A DNA stretch of 21,475 nucleotides, taken from positions 1 through 21,475 of the forward strand of contig QWHP01000030.1 of assembly GCA_021404985.1 (NCBI GenBank), written 5' to 3'. Positions 14,322 to 21,475 of this stretch are shown in pieces. The notes under the pieces are model-generated. The model was given only the letters and a program-made list of their open reading frames with translations. It had not been told where the DNA came from and did not search any database. The DNA comes from Actinobacteria bacterium ATB1. Its GTDB lineage: Bacteria > Actinomycetota > Acidimicrobiia > UBA2766. The translations under genes were made by a program, and so were the position numbers. Within the stretch, counting starts at the first letter, position 1; every line of letters begins with the position of its first letter.

Positions 14322-16856
14322 ATGACGCGAGCCCTCGAGGACATCGCCGTCCTCGACTGCACCACCGAGTACTGGTCCTCTCTCGCTGCGGCGCTCCTCG
14401 GCGACTTCGGGGCGCGCGTGGTCCGGGTCGAGGACATCTCACGACCCGAACGTGATCCCGACCGTGACGGCCTTCACCCCGCCGGCCGGATCAACGCCGA
14501 GGCAGAGCTGATCCACCGGAACAAACGCAGCGTCGGACTCGACCTGTCCGACCCCTCGGGCCGCGACGTCTTCGCACGTCTCGTCGCCGCCTCCGACATC
14601 TTCATGACGGACCTGCCCTTCGCCGTCCTCCACGAACGAGGCTGGGCACCGGACGACCTCATCCGCCTCAGACCCGACCTCGTCTACACGCGGGGATCAG
14701 GCTTCGGGCCGCTGGGACCCGACCGCGACCTGCCCGCCCTCGACGAGCTCGCAGCCGCTCGCACGGGTGTCATGCCGAGTCTGCCCGAGCCCGGCGAACC
14801 ACCCGTCTACACGGCTTCGGGACAGATGTACACGGCCGTGATGCTCGCGTTCGGGACAGTCCTCGCTCTGAACCATCGCGACCGCACCGGGGAGGGTCAG
14901 GTCGTCGATGCGTCCCTGTTCGGAGGCAACCTCTATGCGGCAAGCCTGATGCTCGACGCCTATCTCGCGATGCGGGACGACCGCCTGTCCGAACCCGTCT
15001 CGCGATTCGACGCCGGGAACCCGATGAGCGGTGCCAGTCTCGCCTACCCGACCTCGGACGGCCGCTGGGTGACGCTGACCATGCCCGACACCGACCGCTG
15101 GTGGCCGGCTTTCTCGGAGGCGATGGGAATCGATCCCGACGACCCCCGATTCGACACGCACGAGAAGCGTTGCGGCGAGGGGAGGATAGAGCTCATGCGG
15201 ATCCTCGAGGACGCCTTCTCCGAACAGCCGGGATCGCACTGGCGAAGCGTCTTCGAGGAGAAGCGACTCTCGGCCGACGTGATGGAGAAGTACGACTACC
15301 CGGCAGGTGATCCGCAGGCCTTCCTGAACAGGTTCATCCTGAGTCTCGAACACCCCAGCTACGGGCGGTTCCGAAGCCTGGGGTTCCCGGTGCACATGAG
15401 CGAGACCCCGGCAGAGCTGCGCACTCTCGCCCCGTGCCTCGGCCAGCACACCTCCGAGGTGCTCCGCGAGATGCTCGGGATGGACTCCAAGGAAGTGGAC
15501 GAACTCGATGCCAAAGGTGTCATCGGAACGGCACGCAAGGACCCGCCTGACATGGCGGGTGCGGCTGGAGCAACGGGAGCATCTCCAGCCCCAGGCACGT
15601 ATTCGGGGACCGGCGAAAATGTGCTGTCACCCCTCGGGAGCCCAGGGGGCGTCCGGCCCCTCGACGGCATCAGGGTGCTCGACCTCACCGTCTGGTTCCA
15701 GGGTCCCGTGTGCGCCCAGCACCTCGCGGACTTCGGCGCCGAGGTCATCCACGTCGAGCGACCGGGCACCGGAGACCAGGCGCGAGGGGTGCGCAGCATC
15801 AACGCCCTGCCGATCGCCGACTGGAACCAGTACTTCCTGGTGGTCAACCGGAACAAGAAATCCCTCGCCGTCGATCTCAAGACGGACGAGGGTCGTGAGA
15901 TCATCCACGAACTCGTCGAGAAGTCCGACGTGTTCCTCTGGAACCAAGGCGGCGCGGCGCTGAAGAAGCTCGGTCTCGACTACGAGACCCTCTCTGCCAT
16001 CAATCCCCGCCTCGTGTTCGCGACCAACAGCGGCTACGGCCATCGAGGAACCGACCGGCCCGCGTTCGACATGACGGTCCAGGCTCTCACGGGTATCATG
16101 ACACGCCTGAGCGAGCCCGGCCAACCGCCCGTATACCTGGGGTTGGGGGCGGGCGATGCCTACGGGGGCCTCCTCTCGGCACTCGGCATCACCCTTGCCC
16201 TGCACAGAAGAGAGCTGACGGGCAAGGGTCAGTACGTGGACGCATCCCTGTACGGGGCACAGCTCTTCCTGGCGGCGCCGAGCCTCCAGCCCTATCTGGC
16301 CGGTGGTGACGACTTCCATGCCGACCAGCACTCGCGGCGAACCACCCGGAACCCTCTCTGGAGCCGCTATCCGGCAAGCGACCGCTGGGTGTTCGTATGC
16401 CTCGAGAACACTGACGACAACTGGCATCGGCTCTGTGACACCCTCGGGGCCGAGGACCTTGCCACCGATGCCCGTTTCTCGACCCGCGGACAACGCGCGA
16501 CCCAGGACGGGACGCTCGTCGACCTTCTCGACGCCCACTTCCGGGAGCGGGATGCAGGCGAGTGGGTGGAGCTTCTCGGGAGAGCCGGCATCCCGGCAGC
16601 GACGATCAACACCTTCTCGGACGTCGCCTCGGACGAGCAGGCATGGGCGAACGGGTACTTCACCCGGGGCCATTGCAGCGAGGTCAACCGCGAGGTCGAG
16701 TTCCGCGGGCTGCCCATCACGCTCTCGAAGACTCCTGGCCGGATCGACACACTCGGCCCGGAGCTCGGGCAGGACACGGAGCTGATCCTGCTCGACACCT
16801 TGGGCTGCGAATGGGCGAGGATCAGCGAGCTGAAGGAGAAGGGGGCGATCCCTTGA
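14322..16856 (+). CDS. Double-length CaiB/BaiF family III CoA-transferase
   Basis: This 844-residue protein repeats the family III fold, about 1-400 and 444-844, with a Gly/Ala/Pro-rich linker between. First half: LEDIAVLDCTT, LGDFGARVVRVED, GEGQVVDASLFGG. Second half: LDGIRVLDLTVWFQGPVCAQ, DFGAEVIHVERPG, GKGQYVDASLYGAQ. Hand alignment to formyl-CoA transferase Asp169 puts Gln168 (ASGQMYTAV) in the first half and Asp612 (LGAGDAYGG) in the second, so only the second half looks catalytic. I chose ATG 14322 with GGGGTGA about 7 bases upstream; GTG 14313 is the in-frame alternative. It is divergent from the nine-gene operon and shares the operator with it. The stop overlaps the next gene by four bases (TTGA). 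Likely role: activating or exchanging a pathway acid's CoA. Confidence 0.92.
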   Translation: MTRALEDIAVLDCTTEYWSSLAAALLGDFGARVVRVEDISRPERDPDRDGLHPAGRINAEAELIHRNKRSVGLDLSDPSGRDVFARLVAASDIFMTDLPFAVLHERGWAPDDLIRLRPDLVYTRGSGFGPLGPDRDLPALDELAAARTGVMPSLPEPGEPPVYTASGQMYTAVMLAFGTVLALNHRDRTGEGQVVDASLFGGNLYAASLMLDAYLAMRDDRLSEPVSRFDAGNPMSGASLAYPTSDGRWVTLTMPDTDRWWPAFSEAMGIDPDDPRFDTHEKRCGEGRIELMRILEDAFSEQPGSHWRSVFEEKRLSADVMEKYDYPAGDPQAFLNRFILSLEHPSYGRFRSLGFPVHMSETPAELRTLAPCLGQHTSEVLREMLGMDSKEVDELDAKGVIGTARKDPPDMAGAAGATGASPAPGTYSGTGENVLSPLGSPGGVRPLDGIRVLDLTVWFQGPVCAQHLADFGAEVIHVERPGTGDQARGVRSINALPIADWNQYFLVVNRNKKSLAVDLKTDEGREIIHELVEKSDVFLWNQGGAALKKLGLDYETLSAINPRLVFATNSGYGHRGTDRPAFDMTVQALTGIMTRLSEPGQPPVYLGLGAGDAYGGLLSALGITLALHRRELTGKGQYVDASLYGAQLFLAAPSLQPYLAGGDDFHADQHSRRTTRNPLWSRYPASDRWVFVCLENTDDNWHRLCDTLGAEDLATDARFSTRGQRATQDGTLVDLLDAHFRERDAGEWVELLGRAGIPAATINTFSDVASDEQAWANGYFTRGHCSEVNREVEFRGLPITLSKTPGRIDTLGPELGQDTELILLDTLGCEWARISELKEKGAIP

Positions 16857-18028
16857 TCCCGACCGGGCCCCTCGAAGGCCTGCGCGTGCTCGACGTCTCG
16901 ACGATGATGGCCGGGCCGTACGCAGCGACTCTCCTCGGCGACCTCGGTGCGGACGTCATCAAGGTGGAGTCGCCGCGCGGCGACGACAGCCGGCACCTCG
17001 GCCCGACACGGGGTGCGGAGCGATCGGCGTTCCTGAGTCTGAATCGCTCCAAACGCGGCATCGTGCTGGACCTCGGCGAGGAGAAGGGGCGCGAGGCCTT
17101 CGGTCGCCTCGTGGGAACCAGCGACATCGTGGTCACGAACGTCCGCGAGCCCGCCCTCTCGAAGCTGGGTCTCGACTACGAGTCCGTCCGCCGTGACCGG
17201 GACGACATCGTCTGGGTCGGCGTCACGGCGTTCGGCCCGGACGGACCCTACGCCGGACGGCCCGGCATCGACTTCCTGATCCAGGGATACGGGGGGCTCC
17301 TCGCCCTCACAGGGGAACCGGGAGGCCGGTCCGTTCGTGTGACCGTTCCGCTGATCGACGCTTTGGCGTCGGCACTCGTGTGCACGGCCGCACTCGCCGC
17401 CCTTCGGGTACGCGCCGAGACCGGGGCGGGCCAGCGCGTCGATGTCTCGCTTCTCGACGCGCTGATCCACGCCCAAGCCGCCGGCCTCGGCAGCTACCTG
17501 GTAACCGGTGAGGAGACCCCGCGCTCGGGCAACAGGAGCCTCTACTTCGCGCCCTCTGGGATCTACCCGACGGCAGACGGACAGGAGGTCGTGATCACGT
17601 GTCCGTCGCAGCGGTTCTTCGAGAAGCTCTGCGACGCGCTCGACACGGCCTGGCTCGACGACCCGCGCTTCGCCACGATCGACGACCGCATGCGCCACCA
17701 GGACGACCTCGACGCAGCGATCGCGAAAGTCACCGCTGCGCTCTCCGCGGACGAGGTCATCGAGCGTCTCGTCACCGCGGATGTGCCGACCGCACCGATC
17801 AACTCGATGTCCGAGGTAGCAGCCGACCCGCAGATCCTCCACAACGGCATGATTACGAGCGTCGAACACACGACGCTCGGGCCGGTGACGGTGACGGGCG
17901 TACCGATCCACTTCCGTGGTACTCCCGGTGGTGTTCACAGGGCGCCTCCGGCCCACGGCGAACACACGGCCGAGATCCTCGCCGAGCTCGGATACACGGC
18001 CGCGCAGATCGCCGCGCTGACCGGATGA
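16853..18028 (+). CDS. Single-length CaiB/BaiF family III CoA-transferase
   Basis: The 391-residue enzyme starts at TTG 16853 in the motif TTGA, overlapping the stop of the upstream gene, after a purine-rich AGGAGAAGGGGG region. It has LEGLRVLDVSTMMAGPYAA, LGADVIKVESPRG and GAGQRVDVSLLDA, all family III hallmarks, and Asp169 in PLIDALASA aligns with the catalytic Asp of formyl-CoA transferase, at the same residue number. Length is normal for the family. It probably forms the usual interlocked dimer and moves CoA between acids, possibly from the product of one reaction to the substrate of the next. Two open frames in the same orientation extend upstream to 16562, but that portion only shadows the previous gene. 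Confidence 0.93.
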   Translation: MIPTGPLEGLRVLDVSTMMAGPYAATLLGDLGADVIKVESPRGDDSRHLGPTRGAERSAFLSLNRSKRGIVLDLGEEKGREAFGRLVGTSDIVVTNVREPALSKLGLDYESVRRDRDDIVWVGVTAFGPDGPYAGRPGIDFLIQGYGGLLALTGEPGGRSVRVTVPLIDALASALVCTAALAALRVRAETGAGQRVDVSLLDALIHAQAAGLGSYLVTGEETPRSGNRSLYFAPSGIYPTADGQEVVITCPSQRFFEKLCDALDTAWLDDPRFATIDDRMRHQDDLDAAIAKVTAALSADEVIERLVTADVPTAPINSMSEVAADPQILHNGMITSVEHTTLGPVTVTGVPIHFRGTPGGVHRAPPAHGEHTAEILAELGYTAAQIAALTG

Positions 18029-18060
18029 GGCTGTCGGCAGTCCGGTGGTGTCGGGGTGGC

Positions 18061-18191
18061 CGGCGGACCCCATGGCGCGCCGATCCGCACCCGAACACCA
18101 AATCCACGCGCCAGACCCACCCCGGCGGACCCCATGGCGCGCCGATCCGCACCCCACCACCAAATCCACGCGCCAGACCCACCCCGGCGGA
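18061..18191. repeat. 62-bp tandem repeat, two copies plus a 7-bp start of a third
   Basis: Copies at 18061-18122 and 18123-18184 differ at two positions (about 60 of 62 identical), and 18185-18191 begins a third (CGGCGGA). The unit contains CCATGGCGCGCC and is very GC-rich. It fills the gap between the convergent CaiB (ends 18028) and crotonase (ends 18225) genes. The unit is not a multiple of three, so it is unlikely to be coding. It is not CRISPR-like, as no unique spacers separate the copies. It may be a dispersed intergenic repeat or a variable-number repeat. Confidence 0.93.
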
Positions 18192-18224
18192 ATGCGGATG
18201 GTGCCGAGTTGCCGGGCGGAGGCG

Positions 18225-19118
18225 TCAGCCGGCGTCCTCGCTGTCGCCAGCCTCGTAAGCGCGCACGAGCTGCTCGCGCATCTCACGCTCCTGCTCGCGG
18301 ATGGACCAGAAGCGGGGAGGACGCTTCTCGACGAAGGCAGCGCCACCCTCCTTGCCCTCGGGCATGTCAAACCAGTCCGGGTAGTACTGGCTCGAGATGA
18401 CCCCCATCTCGGAGTAACCGTCCATCTCCTGGTCGAAGGCGGCCTTGAGGATCTCGAGGCAGCCGGGACTGAGCGAGAACATCTCCTCGCACCAGTCGTC
18501 CACGGCGGACTCGAGCTCGTCGAGCGGGACGACCTTGTTCACGAGCCCCATCTCGAGCGCCTGCTCGGCGGTGTACTTGCGGCAGAGCATCCACATCTCC
18601 CGGGCCTTCTTCGCGCCCACCACCTTGACGAGATAGGGGACGAAGAAGCCGTCTGCGGGACTCGACACCCGGGGTCCGGCCTGCCCGAACTTGGCGTTGT
18701 CGGCGGCGATCGTGAAGTCGCAGCAGTACGCCATGTGGTTGTGGCCCCCGAGGCAGTAGCCCTGCACCGCTGCGATCACCGGCTTGCGTGAGAGACGGAT
18801 CAGCCGATTGTGCGGATAGCGGAAGTAGAACGCCTCCCTCAGTCCCCAGCGCTCCCATTCGACGTCACCACCGACGCCGAAGTGCTTCCCGCTCCCCGCG
18901 ACGACGATCGCCCCCACCGACGTATCGTGGCTCGCGTCGTAGAAGGCGCGGAACATCTCGTCGACCGTCGACAGCGTCATCGCGTTGTACTTGTCGGGCT
19001 TGTCGATCGTCACTCGGGCGATACCGCCTCCGAGCTCGACCTGGTGCTTCTTCTCGTACCGGATCTCATCGAAGTCGAAGCCGTCGCCCTCGACCTCGGC
19101 CCATTCGGTCCAGGCCAT
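18225..19118 (-). CDS. Crotonase-family enzyme, MenB/BadI-like
   Basis: The 297-residue protein has the enoyl-CoA hydratase/isomerase fold: GIARVTIDKPDKYNAMT (32-48), the oxyanion-hole blocks KHFGVGGDVE (78-87) and AAVQGYCLGGHNHMAYCCDF (116-135), then FGQAGPRVSSPADGFFVPYL. The stretch VGAKKAREMWMLCRKYTAEQ, AXXMGLVNKVVP and the C-terminal EKRPPRF match the subgroup of DHNA-CoA synthase and 2-ketocyclohexanecarboxyl-CoA hydrolase (BadI), which form or open a ring by Claisen chemistry. I infer a cyclic beta-keto acyl-CoA substrate, but the DGGYG-type motif is replaced by PADGFF, so specificity may differ. GGAGGATGTC directly precedes ATG 19118. It is 15 bases after the beta-propeller gene and probably co-transcribed with it. 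Ordinary hydratase activity remains possible. Confidence 0.88.
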   Translation of the reverse strand: MAWTEWAEVEGDGFDFDEIRYEKKHQVELGGGIARVTIDKPDKYNAMTLSTVDEMFRAFYDASHDTSVGAIVVAGSGKHFGVGGDVEWERWGLREAFYFRYPHNRLIRLSRKPVIAAVQGYCLGGHNHMAYCCDFTIAADNAKFGQAGPRVSSPADGFFVPYLVKVVGAKKAREMWMLCRKYTAEQALEMGLVNKVVPLDELESAVDDWCEEMFSLSPGCLEILKAAFDQEMDGYSEMGVISSQYYPDWFDMPEGKEGGAAFVEKRPPRFWSIREQEREMREQLVRAYEAGDSEDAG

Positions 19119-19133
19119 GACATCCTCCGCCGG

Positions 19134-20069
19134 TCAGTCCTCGTCGTCGACCACGCCGATCGTCAGCGCGGTCACAGCGGGAAGATCATCGCGCACCACG
19201 ACGAAGCTCGTGGCTCCATCAGTGCTGACGAGCAGCTCCCCTGCCGTCGTCCCGGCCATGACGACCTCGCCACTGGCCTTCAGCGCCTGCCGCTCGACGT
19301 TCCCGGCAAATCCCTCGGCAGCAACTGACCAGTGCAGCGGTTCGCCGGCGAGATCCGAGACGAAGATCGCCGCCTCGGGTCCTCCGGATTCCCACATCGG
19401 AGGTGGTCCGGACGAGGACGACATGACGAGCCTGCCACTGCAGAGGGCCAAACCTTGTGTGTAGCCCCGATCGACGCCTTCGTTCTCCCAGACCCAGGCC
19501 GACCCGGCACCGGGGCTCCTGTGGAAGCCCATGCCTGTCGTGGCGTAGAGCCTCACGCCATCGGAGATGACATGGTGCACGTCCTCGTACAGCCCGTCGT
19601 TGTGGGAGTCCCACGATGCACCGCCGTCCTCGGAGATCGCGACGCCTCCGACCTCGACGCCGACCACGATCCGCGAGCCCGCTACGTCGATGCTGTTGAG
19701 GTCCGCTGCACCCCACGGCGAGTGCCAGAAGTCGTTCCCCGGGACCTTGGAGAGGTCGAACTCGGTGGCAGGACCCCGTCCGAGGCGCCAGAGCGCCGCG
19801 GGTTCGAGGCCGGCATAGACGCTGCCGTCGGCCGCCGCCGTCACGACCCAGACATTGCTCTCCCGCAGACCGAGAGACTCCCAGAGGTCACCGCCCCAGC
19901 GCCGGCGCTGCACACCAGACCCCTGGACGGCGGCAGCGACCCAGCCGTCGGCGAAGTCGACCGATGTGACCCTCTTACCGCGGAAGTGCTGCTCGACGGT
20001 TTCACCTCCGGTGTCGACGGCGATCAAGCCGTCGGAAGTCGCCAGCCAGGCACGGATTTCCTCACTCAT
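19134..20069 (-). CDS. BNR/Asp-box beta-propeller protein
   Basis: The 311-residue protein is built from about six repeats of beta strands with short turns: VTSVDFADGWVAAAV, VTAAADGSVYAGLEP, SIDVAGSRIVVGVEVGGV, the Asp-box SEDGGASWDS, VISDGVRLYATTGMGFHRS, LVMSSSSGPPPM and VVMAGTTAGELLVSTDGATSF, typical of sialidase/Vps10-like BNR propellers. There is no signal peptide; it begins MSEEIRAWLATSDGLIAVD, so it is probably cytoplasmic. Catalytic sialidase residues are not recognisable, and a scaffold or binding role is as likely as an enzyme. GATGAAGG lies about 6 bases before the ATG, and the crotonase follows after 15 bases, suggesting a shared function. I know no assigned role for this pairing. 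Confidence 0.82.
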   Translation of the reverse strand: MSEEIRAWLATSDGLIAVDTGGETVEQHFRGKRVTSVDFADGWVAAAVQGSGVQRRRWGGDLWESLGLRESNVWVVTAAADGSVYAGLEPAALWRLGRGPATEFDLSKVPGNDFWHSPWGAADLNSIDVAGSRIVVGVEVGGVAISEDGGASWDSHNDGLYEDVHHVISDGVRLYATTGMGFHRSPGAGSAWVWENEGVDRGYTQGLALCSGRLVMSSSSGPPPMWESGGPEAAIFVSDLAGEPLHWSVAAEGFAGNVERQALKASGEVVMAGTTAGELLVSTDGATSFVVVRDDLPAVTALTIGVVDDED

Positions 20070-20303
20070 TCGGAACCTTCATCTCTCTGTGGGCCCAAAT
20101 GGTACGCAGCAGTCCAAGAGAGCACCAACGACATCGACACTCGCGAGATAGAAGCCAAGCAGGGACTCCGACTGGAATACCCACACACCGTAAAATCAAG
20201 AGGCCAGCTCACATCTGATTCAGCCAGAGGCAGCAGACGATCACAGCACACACAAGGCACTCGCTCCGACTCTCGATCAACTCGGCGCTTCGGTGTCAGG
20301 ACC
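20070..20303. other. 234-bp intergenic region, no convincing sites
   Basis: It precedes the beta-propeller gene and follows the lipoprotein gene on the minus strand. It is less GC-rich than the operon regions and must hold the promoter for the beta-propeller/crotonase pair, but I find no good -10/-35 pair. TTGATT (minus, about 20192) and TATTCC are only 14 bases apart. No hairpin terminator is evident. Confidence 0.5.
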
Positions 20304-21191
20304 TCAACTCGAGTCGCCTGGTGACAACCCAGCCTCGTCAGCGGCGATCGGCCCTTGGAACGCGATCTTGTGGTCCTTCGGCAGGAGTTCGATCTCGGTT
20401 GCACGATATTGGTTGATCGGAACACCATTCATGATCTCTCGGTATAGATAGATGATCGACGTCTGGGCATCGAAGACATAGTCGTGGGTCTCGATGTTCC
20501 CTGTCTTCATCCATGGAAGTACCGAGGGATCTGCCTGCGAGGGCCTGTCGAGAGGTAGCTGATATGTCTCTTGTTGAGCAGTGGGTCCGAGCCCTACAGC
20601 AACAGCTTCATGGCTAACAACTCCTGAATCGAGAAGGATCCCTCCGCGTCGCTTGTCGCTTTCGATCAGGGCGGCTGCACCGCGGGGATTCAACTGAGGT
20701 ATGGGGATTATACTCGGCCCAACAGATCCCTCGGGTAGTCCGTTGCGTTGGATGGACTCATTCAAAGCGTCCTCCACCTCGCTGATCTGGCCATTGACGA
20801 AGTAGTACTTCACCCCGTCCACATACTCGAGCAACTCCACATTTACGTCCTCGTACTGGGGCGGAGGCGCCGTGAAGCTGGACAACTGCCAATTGCCATC
20901 CGCATCGAAGACAGCCTCGTACTCCCGCGCTGCGCCGAGTTCAGTGGGCCACCCGTCGGCGGTGATGGCTTGGTAGTCGAGATCCCGTAACTCGTACTTC
21001 ACGCGCATTGCGATGGGCCCCGGCTCGGATGCAGTTGGCGTTGACTCCATCAACGCTTCTCTTGTGCCAGTACTGCGACCACACGCCGAGATCGAAGCCA
21101 GAACCAAAGCGCACGCAAGAAGACGCAACGCTTGGAATCTCGCGGAAGTTCGGAATCCACCGCGATCAGGGGAACGAAGCCATCTCAGCAT
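20304..21191 (-). CDS. Putative secreted lipoprotein of unknown function
   Basis: From ATG 21191 the protein has 295 residues. An Arg-rich start is followed by a hydrophobic signal segment LRLLACALVLAS and the lipobox ISAC with Cys37, so it should be diacylated and anchored outside the cytoplasmic membrane. The mature part (after 40) has strands and acidic patches (KYELRDLDYQAITADGW, YYFVNGQISEVEDALNES, SHEAVAVGLG, TQIIYLYREIMNGV-like segment near the end) but no domain I recognise. The ATG overlaps the stop of the Trp-rich upstream gene (ATGCTGA), so translation is coupled; ATG 21203 is the alternative and keeps the lipobox. GC is clearly lower than in the neighbouring genes, which hints at separate origin. 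It may bind or process the upstream secreted partner, a guess. Confidence 0.8.
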   Translation of the reverse strand: MLRWLRSPDRGGFRTSARFQALRLLACALVLASISACGRSTGTREALMESTPTASEPGPIAMRVKYELRDLDYQAITADGWPTELGAAREYEAVFDADGNWQLSSFTAPPPQYEDVNVELLEYVDGVKYYFVNGQISEVEDALNESIQRNGLPEGSVGPSIIPIPQLNPRGAAALIESDKRRGGILLDSGVVSHEAVAVGLGPTAQQETYQLPLDRPSQADPSVLPWMKTGNIETHDYVFDAQTSIIYLYREIMNGVPINQYRATEIELLPKDHKIAFQGPIAADEAGLSPGDSS

Positions 21192-21475
21192 GTTTGGGGC
21201 CATCCCGGGTGACCGTCGTACCACCAAGTTGACGGGTTGTCGTTGTACGGAGTCTGGGCATTGGTCCAGATATTCCACGCGCAGAACTCATGACCCGCAC
21301 CTGGATGTGTTTGCCAAGTCTTGACTGAGAAACGGTTGTTTGCGTAGATAGCCTGTACCGAGGGATACCACGAGTGGTCACCACTTGACCATCCACACCA
21401 CTGCCTGGTGTGAGGATAGTTGTGGTCGTAGCGAGTCCATGCCAAGTTCAGCGGCGTATTGCGGTAGTACGTCTC
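21185..21475 (-). CDS. Trp- and Cys-rich protein, 5' end cut by window, unknown
   Basis: Open from the right window edge to TGA 21185-21187, giving 96 residues with no start inside the window that I trust (TTG 21445 is in frame, but ten codons of equally protein-like sequence precede it). It is unusual: ten tryptophans, and cysteines at 27, 65 and 96 (QWCGW, EFCAW, and a terminal TC), with many Tyr, Asn and Gly. This composition fits a secreted, disulfide-bonded or carbohydrate-binding domain, as does the lipoprotein that follows with overlapping translation. I do not recognise a family. The lower GC matches the lipoprotein gene. Confidence 0.65.
   Translation of the reverse strand, partial: ETYYRNTPLNLAWTRYDHNYPHTRQWCGWSSGDHSWYPSVQAIYANNRFSVKTWQTHPGAGHEFCAWNIWTNAQTPYNDNPSTWWYDGHPGWPQTC

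Noticed and set aside
18029..18060. Rho-independent terminator after the single CaiB gene
   Set aside because: GTCCG...CGGAC can pair only over five bases around a large loop and lacks a T-run.
18061..18191. CRISPR array
   Set aside because: The 62-bp copies abut with no variable spacers, and no cas gene is nearby.
16367..18370. Long open frame on the minus strand opposite the CaiB genes
   Set aside because: Arg-rich, low-complexity translation antisense to well-supported genes, a common artefact of GC-rich DNA.
20066..20428. 120-residue minus-strand open frame across the gap before the beta-propeller
   Set aside because: It overlaps the lipoprotein gene in another frame, has no ribosome site or protein-like pattern, and the gap looks non-coding.
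1..21475. tRNA, rRNA, insertion sequence or phage genes
   Set aside because: No transposase, integrase, structural RNA motif or inverted-repeat ends were recognised on either strand by eye.

Overview
The window is GC-rich, densely coded DNA with actinobacterial character: most genes are separated by a few bases or overlap in GTGA/TTGA motifs, and GTG/TTG starts are common. The gene content (CaiB-type CoA-transferases, an acyl-CoA ligase, a crotonase, a sulfotransferase, FAD-dependent phytoene-dehydrogenase-like oxidoreductases, DUF1214) suits an environmental actinobacterium that breaks down complex acids, lipids or xenobiotics through CoA thioesters. I cannot assign a genus from the sequence alone.

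Layout. (a) 1-2804, minus strand: two adjacent FAD oxidoreductase paralogues, the second cut by the window edge, with a promoter and palindrome at 2838-2868. (b) 2986-3460: the decayed remains of a Phd/VapB-VapC toxin-antitoxin pair; the antitoxin is frameshifted by an 11-bp duplication and the toxin has lost its middle. (c) 3507-14225, minus strand: an apparent nine-gene operon, in transcription order SnoaL/NTF2-like protein, a 103-aa conserved small protein, acyl-CoA ligase, double-length CaiB protein, FAD oxidoreductase (broken), YtcJ-like amidohydrolase, DUF1214 protein, sulfotransferase and MarR regulator. (d) 14226-14321: a divergent control region with a 9-bp-arm inverted repeat. (e) 14322-18028, plus strand: a second double-length CaiB protein overlapping a single-length one. 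(f) 18029-18224: a 62-bp tandem repeat between convergent genes. (g) 18225-20069, minus strand: a MenB/BadI-like crotonase and a BNR-type beta-propeller. (h) 20304-21475, minus strand: a lipoprotein and a Trp/Cys-rich protein of visibly lower GC, unlike the rest.

How the genes may work together (inference): an acid is activated by the ligase or by CoA transfer, modified by FAD-dependent dehydrogenation and sulfation or hydrolysis, and a cyclic beta-keto intermediate may be opened by the BadI-like hydrolase, with the MarR protein as the local sensor. The substrate cannot be named from sequence. The most notable observations are that both double-length CaiB proteins keep the catalytic Asp only in their second half, that one of three FAD oxidoreductases is interrupted inside an otherwise tight operon, the doubly inactivated vapBC-type locus, and the near-symmetric divergent operator.
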